Below are positions 27,077 to 36,602 of a DNA stretch of 64,000 nucleotides, piece after piece. How positions within the stretch are numbered: the stretch's first letter is position 1; the number at the start of each line of letters is the position of its first letter. A program made the position numbers and the translations under genes. The stretch is from Bradyrhizobium ottawaense (lineage in GTDB: Bacteria > Pseudomonadota > Alphaproteobacteria > Rhizobiales > Xanthobacteraceae): NCBI RefSeq assembly GCF_002278135.3, contig NZ_CP029425.2:6486001-6550000 (forward strand), read 5' to 3'. The notes beneath the pieces were generated by a model, which saw nothing but the letters and a program-made list of their open reading frames with translations, had not been told where the DNA came from and ran no database searches.

Positions 27077-27105
27077 AGCCGCGCGAAATGCGCGGCTTTT
27101 TTGTT
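27077..27105 (+). terminator. Intrinsic terminator
   Basis: Stem AGCCGCGC / GCGCGGCT with loop GAAAT followed by six T (27097-27102). It lies 37 bases after the metallopeptidase-like gene. Confidence 0.88.
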
Positions 27106-27215
27106 TCGCAGGCCGGAAGCTGCGGATGACGCCCAGGCGGGAATTGCCAAGGCGGGGCCCGATCTGCATAGTCCCGCCCGCATCGAGACCCATTTTTCGA
27201 AGAGGATAGAACAAC

Positions 27216-27572
27216 ATGGCGGACGCCGACCTGGATGTCGTGATCCGGCAACTGGCCAGACAACTGCATACGGGCCTGATGACCCGCGCCAAGGAGCGGC
27301 GGGATCGCTTCAACGGCCTGGCGGCCAAGGCCAAGGGCAAGGAGACCGGCGACCGCTTCAAGATGATGGCCAAGGCCACCATGGAGCAGGCCACCGCCGC
27401 CGCCAAGCGCCTGCAGATGTCCGCCGACAACGTCGCCGACAGCTACGCGCGGTCAATGCGGCTTGCCGCCAGCACCCCCGTGGCGGCGAAGGTCGAGAAG
27501 AAGGCGAACGGAGAGAAGCCGGCGAAGAAGGCCGCGAAGGCGAAGAAGGCCAAAGCCAAGAAGGCGAAGTAG
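27216..27572 (+). CDS. Hypothetical protein with histone-H1-like lysine/alanine tail
   Basis: 118 residues. The first ~85 are helical and mixed-charge (ADLDVVIRQLARQLHTGLMT, RFKMMAKATMEQATAAAKRL), then from about residue 95 the sequence is almost only Lys, Ala and Pro (EKPAKKAAKAKKAKAKKAK). Such tails occur in bacterial histone-like and nucleoid-binding proteins, but no DNA-binding family is recognised in the front part. GAGGA lies nine bases before the ATG. Followed directly by a family C palindromic repeat. Confidence 0.75.
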   Translation: MADADLDVVIRQLARQLHTGLMTRAKERRDRFNGLAAKAKGKETGDRFKMMAKATMEQATAAAKRLQMSADNVADSYARSMRLAASTPVAAKVEKKANGEKPAKKAAKAKKAKAKKAK

Positions 27573-27607
27573 GCGGATGAGGAGTATCCCTCCGCACAAT
27601 CGGCGCG

Positions 27608-27698
27608 GTAGGGTGGGCAAAGCGAAGCGTGCCCACGCGTCTGTTGCCGTATTGTAGAGATCGTGGGCACGGCGCAAGGGCGCCTTTGCCCACCCTAC
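27608..27698. repeat. Palindromic intergenic repeat, family C (GTAGGGTGGGCAAAG)
   Basis: Outer arms GTAGGGTGGGCAAAG and CTTTGCCCACCCTAC, inner arms CGTGCCCACG and CGTGGGCACG. A related copy lies at 61541. Confidence 0.85.
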
Positions 27699-27727
27699 GA
27701 TTCCAGGATTCGGTGGATAGAGCCCCC

Positions 27728-28369
27728 TCACCGCCTCGGCACTGACACCTGCGTCGGCTCGGCGCTGGCGAGTTCGGCGAGCCTGGCGCGCGCGGCTTCT
27801 CGGGTGCGGCCGTCCTTGCCGGCGGGCAGCGCCAGCGCCGCCTCGAAATCGGCGCGCGCATCGTCGGCCTGGCCGCGGGCGAGGAACGCAAGGCCACGGT
27901 CGAGGCGGGCCTGCGCATCCGAGGGGTCGAGGCGGACCGCCGTGTTGTAGCTCAGAATCGCGCGGTCGAGATCGCCCGTGGCGGCGAGCGCGAGACCGCG
28001 CTGGTGATAGGGCGCAGCGCGCTTGGGATCATGCGCGATCGCCTCGTCATAGTCGGCGATGGCGAGTTCAAGATCGCCGTTCTGACGGCGCGCGAGCGCG
28101 CGGTCGCGATAGAGCGAGGCGCGATTGGGATTGAGGTGAATGGCCTCGTCGAAATCGGCGACTGCCCGCCTGAAGTCGCCATGGCGCAGCGCGATCCGTC
28201 CGCGCCCCTCATAGGCAAAGGCGATCAGCGAGCCGCGCAGCGGCGAGAAGCCGATCACGGCCGAGCAGATATCGGGATCGTCCTCGTCGCCGCAATTGAC
28301 GACCATGTGCGTGGACAGGCCGACGAGCACGCACAGGACGATCAGCAATGGTACGGCAGCTCTGGTCAT
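27728..28369 (-). CDS. Tetratricopeptide repeat protein, membrane-anchored
   Basis: 213 residues. An N-terminal hydrophobic helix (AAVPLLIVLCVLVGLSTHMV) acts as anchor or signal. Three to four TPR units follow from about residue 55: GDFRRAVADFDEAIHLNPNR, GDLELAIADYDEAIAHDPKR, GDLDRAILSYNTAVRLDPSD, and a partial last one. TPR domains mediate protein-protein contacts, here probably in the periplasm. No partner is evident. Lies between the Lys-rich protein gene and htpX, same strand as htpX. Confidence 0.88.
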   Translation of the reverse strand: MTRAAVPLLIVLCVLVGLSTHMVVNCGDEDDPDICSAVIGFSPLRGSLIAFAYEGRGRIALRHGDFRRAVADFDEAIHLNPNRASLYRDRALARRQNGDLELAIADYDEAIAHDPKRAAPYHQRGLALAATGDLDRAILSYNTAVRLDPSDAQARLDRGLAFLARGQADDARADFEAALALPAGKDGRTREAARARLAELASAEPTQVSVPRR

Positions 28370-28506
28370 CTTCGACGGTGGCCGGCAGCGAGCCGGTCAC
28401 GCATCCCCTTTCGAAGGAAGTGTCTCGCCGGGGTCTTAACACCGGCTCCGACGATCCTGTGTGCGCCAGGTCACAAAGCCGACCGCAAATTGCCGCAGGT
28501 TCCGTA

Positions 28507-29454
28507 TCAGCCCCAGGGGCCGCGTGAAGGACCACGCGAGGACGAGCGCCCCCATGGGCTGCGCGGGGGATAGTTCTCGTTGGCGCCAACCGACGGCGCC
28601 GGCCGCGTGCCGAGCTCGGCCGCGAGCTGCTGAAGCGCCGCGATGCGGTTCTGCGTCGAGGGATGGGTGGCGAACAGATTGTCCACGCCATGGCCCGACA
28701 GCGGATTGATGATGAACATGTGCGCGGTCGCGGGGTTTCGCTCGGCCTCATAGTTCGGCACCTGATGCGCGGCGCCCTCGATCTTCACCAGCGCGGAAGC
28801 CAGCCACATCGGCTGCCCCGCGATGCGCGCACCGAGATTGTCCGCGGCATATTCGCGGGTGCGGCTGATCGCCATCTGCACCAGCATGGCGCCGAGGGGG
28901 GCGAGGATCATCATCAGGATCGAGCCGACGATGCCGAGACCATTGTTGTTCTCGCGGTTGCCGCCGAAGAACATGCCGAACTGCGCCAGCATGGAGATCG
29001 CGCCCGCAATGGTCGCAGTGATCGTCATCAGCAGCGTGTCGTGATTCTTGATATGGGCGAGCTCGTGCGCGATGACGCCGGCGAGCTCCTCGCGGCTGAG
29101 CTGGCGCATCAGGCCTGTGGTGACGGCGACGGCGGCGTTTTGCGGGTTGCGGCCGGTCGCGAACGCGTTGGGCTGCACCTCATCCATCAGGAACACGCGC
29201 GGCATCGGCAAGCCTGCCCGGCCCGCAAGTTCCGCGACCAACCCGACCAGCTCCGGCGCGGTCGAACGATCGACCTCATGGGCACCGTACATCGAGAGCA
29301 CCATGCGGTCGGAGTTCCAGTAGGTGAAGAGATTCGTTGCCGCGGCGATGACCAGCGCGATCATGGCGCCGGAGGCACCCCCGATCAGATAGCCCACGCC
29401 CATGAACAGGGCGGTGAGGCCTGCGAGCAGCATAGCGGTACGAAAATAGTTCAT
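28507..29454 (-). CDS. htpX: Zinc metalloprotease HtpX
   Basis: Inner-membrane M48 protease for quality control of membrane proteins, 315 residues. Two N-terminal helices (~5-50), the zinc site [13 protein letters not shown] (about residues 127-139), two further helices, and the third ligand region [13 protein letters not shown] are present. The C-terminal tail after residue ~290 ([19 protein letters not shown]) is Arg/Gly/Pro/Ser-rich and longer than in E. coli HtpX (293 residues). The start at 29454 ([12 protein letters not shown]) is fixed by homology; the frame is open for 113 codons more upstream without function. No heat-shock promoter was identified. Confidence 0.93.
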   Translation of the reverse strand: MNYFRTAMLLAGLTALFMGVGYLIGGASGAMIALVIAAATNLFTYWNSDRMVLSMYGAHEVDRSTAPELVGLVAELAGRAGLPMPRVFLMDEVQPNAFATGRNPQNAAVAVTTGLMRQLSREELAGVIAHELAHIKNHDTLLMTITATIAGAISMLAQFGMFFGGNRENNNGLGIVGSILMMILAPLGAMLVQMAISRTREYAADNLGARIAGQPMWLASALVKIEGAAHQVPNYEAERNPATAHMFIINPLSGHGVDNLFATHPSTQNRIAALQQLAAELGTRPAPSVGANENYPPRSPWGRSSSRGPSRGPWG

Positions 29455-29736
29455 GGCCGTCTCCCAAGGCGGCCGCGGGCGAACCTCTGGCCGGCACCCC
29501 GGAGGTATGAATGCTGCCTGCCACCGCAAGGTTCGTGCGTCGCCCGGCCGCACATCCATTGCAGCGTCAGCCTTTCCCGTGCCGCTAAAGCTTGAGCGGG
29601 ATTTGCGCAAAAACACCCGCATACGTTTAGCAACCCGGAAAGCGCAATCGCGGCTTAATTCGTGGTAACCGGGCACGCCGCGCGGTCGCGGCGCATTGAC
29701 CGGTTCCGTTGGCACCCCGTCAGCAAGGTGACCGTC

Positions 29737-31119
29737 ATGATGGACCGCTCGAGCGCCGCTTCCGTCGATCCCGCATCTGCTCCCTCCCCTCACGACGCCA
29801 AGACTGACGCCAAGATCGACGCCAAGATCGACGCGAGGACTGACGCGAAGGGTTTGCAGGAGGCGTTGTACGAGCAGATGTTCGCCAATGACGAGCCCGG
29901 CCCCGCGCCCGATGCGCAGACACAGCCGGAATCGCAGCGGCGCTGGCCACGTCTGAGGCGCGGCGCGAAGATCGCGATCGGACTTGCCCTCATCGCCATT
30001 TTCGGCTGGCTGCCGCTGCGCGCGGTTTGGGAGTATTCAAGCGTCGAGGCCGTGTTGAATTCCCGCCTCGTCACCCTGCGCACCCCGATCGGAGGCCGTG
30101 TGGCAGCCGCACAGCGCTTGACCGATCAGGCCAGGCTCGACGCCGGGACCGTGGTCCTGCGCGTGGTCAACCCGCGCGGCGATCGAACCCGGCTCGACGA
30201 TCTCCGGCGGCAGAAATCGCGCCTGGAGAACGAGCGGCCGAGCCTTGCCGCCAAGCTTGCCTCGGCCCAGGCAGCGCAAAAGGACCTGGCGCGGCAGGCG
30301 ACGCAATTCCGCGACGGGCGCGTGCTCCAGCTCGAGGCCCGGATCGCCGAGATCCAGACCTCGATCGAGGCCGCGGCAGCGCGGCGGGAGGAAGCCAGTG
30401 CCGCAGTCGAGCGCGCATCCTCGCTGGCGAAATCCGGCAACGTCTCGACCGTCGAGCTGGCACGGCTGACGCGCGAGCTTTCCGTATCGCAGCAGACCGA
30501 GCTCGGTGCGCGAAAGCGGCTGGACGCGGCCAAGGTCGAGCTTGCCGCGGCACGGAACGGCTCCTTCCTCGGCGACAGCTACAACGACCGGCCGAGCTCG
30601 GTGCAGCGCGAGGAAGAGATGCGCCAGCGTGCCGGCGACCTCGACGCTGACCTCGCACGCACCGACACCGAGATCGCCTGGCTCGCCAGCGAGATCATCA
30701 CCGAAGAGATTCGCTTCGCCGATCTGTCCGAAGCCAACATCACGACACCCGTCACAGGGCGCGTCTGGGAGATGATGACCTCGCCGGGCGAGGACGTGCA
30801 ACCCGGCCAACCGCTGCTCAAGGTGCTCGATTGCAGCGGCGCCGTCATCACCGCGAACGTCACCGAGAGCGTCTACAACCGTTTGCAGCTCGGCGACCAC
30901 GCGACCTTCGAGCCGAACGACGGCGGCGCAGCGATTTCCGGCACCGTGGTCAACCTGACCGGCGCCGCCGGCGCGCCCGCCAATCTCGCCATCAATCCCG
31001 ACGCGCTGAGCAAGGAGCCCTATCGCGTGACCGTTGCGCTCGGTGATGGCGCTGCCCACGCCTGCACGGTGGGACGCACCGGCCGCGTGGTGTTTGCAAG
31101 GCAAGAGACCGCGCCGTGA
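29737..31119 (+). CDS. HlyD/Alg44-like membrane fusion protein for polysaccharide synthesis
   Basis: 460 residues from the ATG at 29737 (AAGG eight bases upstream). Cytoplasmic N-terminus with a D-A-K repeat (~20-38), one helix ([22 protein letters not shown], split here across ~87-108), then a periplasmic barrel-sandwich region interrupted by a long coiled coil (~160-310) and closing with [20 protein letters not shown]. This is the HlyD-type adaptor layout. It overlaps the following glycosyltransferase gene by four bases, so the two act together. The order adaptor then synthase resembles bgsBA (mixed-linkage beta-glucan) of Sinorhizobium; the product here is unproven. Confidence 0.85.
   Translation: MMDRSSAASVDPASAPSPHDAKTDAKIDAKIDARTDAKGLQEALYEQMFANDEPGPAPDAQTQPESQRRWPRLRRGAKIAIGLALIAIFGWLPLRAVWEYSSVEAVLNSRLVTLRTPIGGRVAAAQRLTDQARLDAGTVVLRVVNPRGDRTRLDDLRRQKSRLENERPSLAAKLASAQAAQKDLARQATQFRDGRVLQLEARIAEIQTSIEAAAARREEASAAVERASSLAKSGNVSTVELARLTRELSVSQQTELGARKRLDAAKVELAAARNGSFLGDSYNDRPSSVQREEEMRQRAGDLDADLARTDTEIAWLASEIITEEIRFADLSEANITTPVTGRVWEMMTSPGEDVQPGQPLLKVLDCSGAVITANVTESVYNRLQLGDHATFEPNDGGAAISGTVVNLTGAAGAPANLAINPDALSKEPYRVTVALGDGAAHACTVGRTGRVVFARQETAP
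29794..29850 (+). repeat. In-frame 12-bp tandem repeat (DAK-T/I)
   Basis: About 4.75 copies of a 12-mer, GACGCCAAGACT / GACGCCAAGATC and variants, encode [19 protein letters not shown] in the cytoplasmic N-terminus of the adaptor protein. Copy number may vary between strains. Confidence 0.85.
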
Positions 31120-33056
31120 CGACGGCGCTGACGCCCGGCCTGATTGCGCTCGGCGCCTTCATGGCGATCGTACCGCTGCTCAGGCGCGACAGCACGATGG
31201 CACGCTCGTTCCTGGCCATCGTGTCAGTCGTTTTCCTGCTCCGCTATCTCCATTGGCGCGTCACAGCGACTCTCCCGCCGCCGCATCTGACCGCGGATGC
31301 CGTGATCGGCTATCCCTTCATGCTGCTGGAAGCGGCCTCGCTCGTCGCGGTCACCTTGTCTCTGCTGTTCCTGAGCCGAACAATCGATCGTTCCAGATCA
31401 GCCAGGATCGATAGCCGCGCCTTCAATCCCGGCGCGCCGCTGATCGACGTCTTCATCTGCACCTACAACGAGGAACGATCGATCCTCGAGCGCACGATCA
31501 TCGGCGCGACCGGCATGACGTATGGCAACTACCGCGTCTGGGTGCTCGACGACGGCCGACGGCCCTGGCTGCGGCGACTCGCGGGTGAACTCGGCTGCCA
31601 TTATCTCACGCGGCCCGACAACCATCACGCCAAGGCCGGCAATATCAATCACGCGCTCCGACATGTCGGTGCGATGCCGAAGCCGCCGCAATTCGTGGCC
31701 ATCCTCGATGCGGACTTCGTGCCGCGGCCCGACTTCCTGGCGCGGACCATCTCGCTCATGGACGATGCTTCGGTCGGGGTGGTGCAGACGCCGCAGCACT
31801 TCATCAATCCCGACCCGATCCAGAGCAACCTTGCTGCAACCGACGTTTGGCCGGACGAGCAACGCTTCTTCTTCGACATCCTGCTGCCGGCGAAGGACGC
31901 CTGGGGCGTCGCATTCTGCTGCGGCACCTCCTCACTCATTCGCTACGACGGACTGGTGCGGATCGGCGGATTTCCGACCGATTCCGTCACGGAAGACTAT
32001 CTCGTCACCCTTCGCCTGAAGGAACGCGGCCTCAACACGATCTATCTCAACGAGCGGCTGACGATCGGGCTCGCGCCGGAAGGGTTGAAGGAATACATCA
32101 CCCAGCGCGCCCGCTGGTGCCTCGGCTTGATGCAAATCGTGCGCGGCCGCAGCGGACCGCTGTCGAGGGAGTCGAAGCTCTCCTTCATCGACCGACTCTC
32201 GCTGGTCGATGCTTTCATGAGCTGGTCCGCGGTCTACACGTCGAAGGTGGCGGGCCTCGTGGTGCCCTGGCTGTTCCTGCTCTTCGGCATCAAGGCGGTC
32301 CGGGCCGACCTGACCGAGTTGCTCCGGTTCTTTCTGCCGTTCTATGTCTGGCACAGCCTCAGCATGGCCTGGCTGTCGCACGGCCGCTCGCTGGCCATGA
32401 TGACGGACGTGTCGCAACTCATCGCCGCGCCCGCAGTGCTGAGGGCGGTGGCAACCGGTCTACTGAGGCCGAAAGGACACAAGTTCAAGGTCACGGCGAA
32501 AGGCGGGGACCGGGACAGGAGATTTGTCGAATGGCCGCTGCTGCGGCTCTATGGCACCGCGCTTCTCGTCACGCTCGCAGCCATCGCCTATGCCTTCATC
32601 CTGCACCTGCGCGGCGAGAACATCGCCTACGGCGGGCTGGCTCTGACCTGGAGCCTCTACAACGCGTTCATCCTCACAGTGGTCTGCTTCGTCTGCATCG
32701 AGCAACCGCGAAAGCGCAAGGCGGAGCGTTTTGATCGCAATGAGACGGTGCTGCTGCGCCAGCAAGGCAAGTCGCATCTCGCGCGGCTCGCCGACATCTC
32801 GATCACCGGCGCCCGCCTGATCGATCCCGATCCGCCGCACCCCGGCAGCGCGATCGAATGCCGGATCTATGGCCGCCCGATCGCCGCGGTCGTGGTGCGG
32901 CGGACCGCGGATGGATTCGCGGTGCGTTTCGAGGAAGGCATGGATACACGCGTGCATGCGATCAGGGCGTTCTATGCTGGCGAGTATGTTCGCGCCTATC
33001 AGGGCGTCAGGGCGCTCCCGGTCGGGAAAGCGCTGCTGATGCGGCTGTTCGGCTAG
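31116..33056 (+). CDS. Family 2 glycosyltransferase (cellulose/curdlan synthase-like) with PilZ domain
   Basis: Inner-membrane processive beta-glycosyltransferase, 646 residues. Helices at ~1-85 precede the GT2 domain with DDGRRPW (~144), DADF (~199), TEDY (~292) and the product-binding QRARW (~329), then several helices. The C-terminal PilZ domain (~530-646) keeps the c-di-GMP motifs RKAER and DISITG. The GTG start at 31116 overlaps the adaptor stop (GTGA). No BcsB/BcsC-like genes are adjacent, so it is not a standard cellulose operon. Likely makes an exopolysaccharide under c-di-GMP control; sugar identity unknown. Confidence 0.9.
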   Translation: MTTALTPGLIALGAFMAIVPLLRRDSTMARSFLAIVSVVFLLRYLHWRVTATLPPPHLTADAVIGYPFMLLEAASLVAVTLSLLFLSRTIDRSRSARIDSRAFNPGAPLIDVFICTYNEERSILERTIIGATGMTYGNYRVWVLDDGRRPWLRRLAGELGCHYLTRPDNHHAKAGNINHALRHVGAMPKPPQFVAILDADFVPRPDFLARTISLMDDASVGVVQTPQHFINPDPIQSNLAATDVWPDEQRFFFDILLPAKDAWGVAFCCGTSSLIRYDGLVRIGGFPTDSVTEDYLVTLRLKERGLNTIYLNERLTIGLAPEGLKEYITQRARWCLGLMQIVRGRSGPLSRESKLSFIDRLSLVDAFMSWSAVYTSKVAGLVVPWLFLLFGIKAVRADLTELLRFFLPFYVWHSLSMAWLSHGRSLAMMTDVSQLIAAPAVLRAVATGLLRPKGHKFKVTAKGGDRDRRFVEWPLLRLYGTALLVTLAAIAYAFILHLRGENIAYGGLALTWSLYNAFILTVVCFVCIEQPRKRKAERFDRNETVLLRQQGKSHLARLADISITGARLIDPDPPHPGSAIECRIYGRPIAAVVVRRTADGFAVRFEEGMDTRVHAIRAFYAGEYVRAYQGVRALPVGKALLMRLFG

Positions 33057-33172
33057 GCCGGCATCCACTCGCATTCCGTATGCTGGCATGGGACGGAAAG
33101 GATGGCCTGAGGCCATCACTTCACCTAAACTTCGGGCGAATCCACGCCTGCCCCTTCCCCGCCGGAACCCCA

Positions 33173-34474
33173 ATGGTCCAGACCCGATTTCTGATCGCGG
33201 CCGTCGCGCTCCTCGCATGCTCCGCCACCGCCTCCGCCCAGTTCGCGCCGCCGCCCGCCAAACCCGTGGCGCCCAGGACCACCGCAGCCTCGCCGCGTGC
33301 GGCGTCGTGCCATAACGGTGCGAACTTCGATCGCTTTCTCGCCGACGTGAAGCAACAGGCTGTGGCCGCCGGCGTATCGCAGCGGACGATCGCGGAGGCT
33401 TCGCCGTACCTCGTCTACGACCAGGGCATCGTCAACCGCGACCGCGGCCAGCGCGTGTTCGGCCAGCTCTTCACCGAATTCGCCGGACGCATGGCGGCGC
33501 CCTATCGCATGCAGAACGGGCAGCAGCACATCAAGCAATACGCCGCCGCGTTCGCACGCGCCGAAAAGGAATATGGCGTGCCGCCCGCGGTGATCGCCGC
33601 GTTCTGGGGGCTGGAGAGCGACTTCGGCGCCAACATGGGAAATCTGCCGACGCTGAAATCGCTGGTGTCGCTGGCCTATGACTGCCGGCGCTCGGAAATG
33701 TTCGTGGGCGAGACCATCGCCGCGCTGAAGATCATCGACCGCGGCGATCTGCATCCCGACGAGATGATCGGCTCGTGGGCCGGCGAGCTCGGGCAGACCC
33801 AGTTCCTGCCTGTGCATTACGTCAACTACGCCGTCGATTATGACGGCGACGGACGGCGCGATCTGTTGCGGTCGCCAGCCGACGTGATCGGCTCGACCGC
33901 GAACTACATTGCCAACGGCCTGAAGTGGCGGCGCGGCGAGCCGTGGCTGGAAGAGATCAAGGTGCCGCAAAACCTGCCGTGGGAGCAGACCGACCTCACG
34001 GTGCGAGAGCCGCGCTCGAAATGGGCGCAGCTTGGCGTCACCTATCCCGACGGCCGGCCGCTGCCGAATGACAATCTCGCAGCCTCCGTGCTGCTGCCAA
34101 TGGGACGCAATGGTCCGGCCTTCATGGCGTACCCGAATTTCGCGGCCTACACCGAGTGGAATAACTCGCTGATCTATTCGACCACCGCAGGCTATCTCGC
34201 CTCGCGCATTGCAGGTGCCGCGCCGATGCGCAAGCTGATGGCGCCGGTGGCGCAGCTGCCGTTCAACGAGCTCAAGGAATTGCAGCAACTGCTCGTGCGT
34301 GCCGGCTTCAATGTCGGCAAGGTCGACGGCGTGCTGGGCCAGCAGAGCCGCGCGGCCGTCAAGGCGATGCAGATCAAGCACGGCCTGCCGGCCGATTCCT
34401 GGCCGACCGCCGACCTGCTGGCGCGCATGCGCGGCGCCACGGCGCAGGCGCAGCCGGCGGGGATGGTGAGGTAG
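33173..34474 (+). CDS. Lytic murein transglycosylase (MltB family) with peptidoglycan-binding domain
   Basis: Periplasmic muramidase cleaving peptidoglycan glycan strands, 433 residues. Signal peptide MVQTRFLIAAVALLACSATA with cleavage near residue 22. The SLT_2 catalytic domain contains AAFWGLESDFGANMG with the catalytic glutamate near 148, and GSWAGELGQTQFLPVHY. The C-terminal ~355-425 is a PG_binding_1 domain (LQQLLVRAGFNVGKVDGVLG). The start gives a proper signal peptide; a longer frame from 32858 runs through the glycosyltransferase gene. May remodel the wall near the polysaccharide machinery, but that link is only positional. Confidence 0.92.
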   Translation: MVQTRFLIAAVALLACSATASAQFAPPPAKPVAPRTTAASPRAASCHNGANFDRFLADVKQQAVAAGVSQRTIAEASPYLVYDQGIVNRDRGQRVFGQLFTEFAGRMAAPYRMQNGQQHIKQYAAAFARAEKEYGVPPAVIAAFWGLESDFGANMGNLPTLKSLVSLAYDCRRSEMFVGETIAALKIIDRGDLHPDEMIGSWAGELGQTQFLPVHYVNYAVDYDGDGRRDLLRSPADVIGSTANYIANGLKWRRGEPWLEEIKVPQNLPWEQTDLTVREPRSKWAQLGVTYPDGRPLPNDNLAASVLLPMGRNGPAFMAYPNFAAYTEWNNSLIYSTTAGYLASRIAGAAPMRKLMAPVAQLPFNELKELQQLLVRAGFNVGKVDGVLGQQSRAAVKAMQIKHGLPADSWPTADLLARMRGATAQAQPAGMVR

Positions 34475-34583
34475 AATTTTCGCACTGCACAAGCGGCTTC
34501 CCGCGATTGTATTTTTCCGTGAGCCTCCCATGTGAGTAGCTCAGGTTTTCTCCTGAGATTTCCCATTCACAAGCGAGCATCAC

Positions 34584-35087
34584 ATGTCCCTCTACGACGC
34601 GGCCGTCCCCGCCTATTTGCAAATGCTGAACAGCCTCACCGGCCTGCTCACCAAAGCCGAGGCGCATTGCGCGGCCAGGAAGATCGATCCCAGCGTCCTG
34701 CTCGGCTCGCGGCTCTTCCCGGACATGCTGCCGCTGTCGAAGCAGGTCCAGCTCGTCAGCGATTTCGCCGCCAAGGGCTGCGCCCGGCTGACCCATAGCG
34801 AGGTGCCCTCGACACCCGACACCGAGACCAGCTTTGCGGAATTGAAGCAGCGGCTGGCCAAGACCATCGACTATGTGAAGTCGTTCAAGCCCGAGCAGTT
34901 CGAAGGTGCCGAGACCAAGGACGTCACCTTCCCCGCCGGCCCCGACAAATCCATCACCATGAAGGGCCAGCAATTCCTCAGCGCGTTCTCGCTGCCGAAC
35001 TTCTATTTCCACGCCACGACCGCCCACGGCATTTTGCGCCACAACGGCGTCGAGATCGGCAAGCGGGATTTCATGGGCGCGAACTGA
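34584..35087 (+). CDS. DUF1993 domain-containing protein
   Basis: Soluble 167-residue protein of the DUF1993 family: AVPAYLQMLNSLTGLLTKAE, LFPDMLPLSKQVQLVSDFAA, and the end NFYFHATTAHGILRHNGVEI with GKRDFMG. The four-helix build resembles DinB-like metal-binding bundles, with histidines in FYFHATTAHGILRHNG as possible ligands. No function is established. Stands alone between the transglycosylase and the old-yellow-enzyme genes. Confidence 0.88.
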   Translation: MSLYDAAVPAYLQMLNSLTGLLTKAEAHCAARKIDPSVLLGSRLFPDMLPLSKQVQLVSDFAAKGCARLTHSEVPSTPDTETSFAELKQRLAKTIDYVKSFKPEQFEGAETKDVTFPAGPDKSITMKGQQFLSAFSLPNFYFHATTAHGILRHNGVEIGKRDFMGAN

Positions 35088-35266
35088 TTTGCGAAATTGC
35101 ACGGCCGTGGCGGTCGTAATCCACTGTCACGGCCAAAATCGCACATGAATTATGCTACGCGGGCCCCGTCGCGTAGCTCGCCTGCACTTTCCGTATGGCT
35201 TCTCCCTTGCGCCCGATGTCGCGATGCACAAGTGTTCGGGACCTCACACCCCTGGAAGCATTCCCC

Positions 35267-36367
35267 ATGAGCCGTTCGACCAAATTGTTTGAGACCTATA
35301 AGCTCGGCCCGATCACGCTGGCCAACCGCCTGGTGATGGCGCCGCTGACGCGCAACCGAGCCGTGCCCGGCACATTCGTGCCTGGTGCGCTCGCCGCCGA
35401 TTATTATGGCCAGCGCGCCTCCGCAGGGCTCCTGATCACCGAAGCGAGCCAGATCTCGCAGCAGGGCCAGGGCTACCAGGACACGCCCGGCATCTATTCC
35501 AAGGACCAGGTTGCCGGCTGGCGCAAGGTCACCGACAAGGTGCACGCGCGCGGCGGCAAGATCTTCATCCAGCTCTGGCATGTCGGCCGCATCTCGCATG
35601 TCGATCTGCAGGCGGGTGGCGCAGCCCCTGTGGCACCGAGCGCGATCCGCGCCAAGGGCAAGACCTTCGTGAACGGCGGCTTCGCCGACGTCTCCGAACC
35701 GCGCGCGCTCGAGCTCGCCGAAATCCCCGGCATTATCGACGATTTCAAGCGCGCCACGAAGAACGCGCTGGAGGCCGGCTTCGACGGCGTCGAGATTCAC
35801 GGCGCCAACGGTTATTTACTTGAGCAGTTTGCCAAGGACGGCGCCAACAAGCGCACCGACGCCTATGGTGGCTCGATCGAGAACCGCGCGCGGCTGATGC
35901 TGGAGGTGTCCAAGGCCGTGGTGGCCGAGGCCGGTGCCGACCGTACCGGCATCCGCATCTCGCCGGTGACGCCGGCCAACGATATCTCGGATTCCAACCC
36001 GCAAGCCCTGTACGACCATATCGTCGACGGCCTCAGCGCGCTGAAGCTGGTCTATCTCCATGTCGTCGAAGGCGCCACCGGCGGCCCGCGCGACATCGCG
36101 CCGTTTGATTATGCATCCTTGCGCAAGCGCTTTGCCGGCGCCTATGTCGCCAATAACGGCTACGATTTCGGTCTCGCCACCAAGGTGCTGGACACCAATG
36201 CGGCCGACCTCATCGCCTTCGGCAAGCCCTTCATCTCCAACCCCGACCTCGTCGAGCGGCTGAAGCAGGGCGCAGCACTGAACGACTGGGACAAGAACAC
36301 GTTCTACGGCGGCGGCGCGAAGGGTTACACGGATTACCCGACGCTGGCGGCCGAGCCGGCGGAGTAA
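35267..36367 (+). CDS. Alkene reductase, old yellow enzyme family (NemA-like)
   Basis: FMN-dependent NAD(P)H:enone oxidoreductase, 366 residues. TIM-barrel features: ITLANRLVMAPLTRNRAVPG at the N-terminus, QLWHVGR, the substrate-binding and FMN segment GFDGVEIHGANGYLLEQF, and DAYGGSIENRARLMLEV. The tail has VANNGYDF and IAFGKPFISNPDLVERL. The start at 35267 has GGAAG upstream; the frame is open 24 codons further without conserved residues. Reduces activated alkenes or nitro compounds in relatives; the natural substrate is not deducible. Confidence 0.93.
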   Translation: MSRSTKLFETYKLGPITLANRLVMAPLTRNRAVPGTFVPGALAADYYGQRASAGLLITEASQISQQGQGYQDTPGIYSKDQVAGWRKVTDKVHARGGKIFIQLWHVGRISHVDLQAGGAAPVAPSAIRAKGKTFVNGGFADVSEPRALELAEIPGIIDDFKRATKNALEAGFDGVEIHGANGYLLEQFAKDGANKRTDAYGGSIENRARLMLEVSKAVVAEAGADRTGIRISPVTPANDISDSNPQALYDHIVDGLSALKLVYLHVVEGATGGPRDIAPFDYASLRKRFAGAYVANNGYDFGLATKVLDTNAADLIAFGKPFISNPDLVERLKQGAALNDWDKNTFYGGGAKGYTDYPTLAAEPAE

Positions 36368-36385
36368 GGCTTCGCGCTCTCCGCC

Positions 36386-36498
36386 GTCATTGCGAGGAGC
36401 CGGCGACAAAATTGCGAAGCAATTTTGCGCTGGCGACGAAGCAATCCAGACTGCCTCCGCCGGAAGATTCTGGATTGCTTCGCTGCGCTCGCAATGAC
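36386..36498. repeat. Palindromic intergenic repeat, family B (GTCATTGCGAGGAGC)
   Basis: GTCATTGCGAGGAGC with GAAGCAATCCAGA on the left is mirrored by TCTGGATTGCTTC and GCTCGCAATGAC on the right. A shorter copy lies at 60023. Confidence 0.85.
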
Positions 36499-36523
36499 GG
36501 TGTGGTGAACAGAGTGGCTCACA

Positions 36524-36552
36524 ACAAAAAGGCCGGGATCGCTCCCGGCCTT
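36524..36552 (-). terminator. Intrinsic terminator after the glp operon (bidirectional)
   Basis: Stem GGCCGGGA / TCCCGGCC (36531-36538 and 36543-36550). On the minus strand it is followed by TTTTTGTTGTG, ending the glp operon 50 bases after glpV; on the plus strand a shorter TTT could serve the reductase gene. Confidence 0.8.
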
Positions 36553-36602
36553 TCGATCTTGATGGATGGCCGGGTCCAGCCCGGCCATGACGTCTCACGA
36601 CG

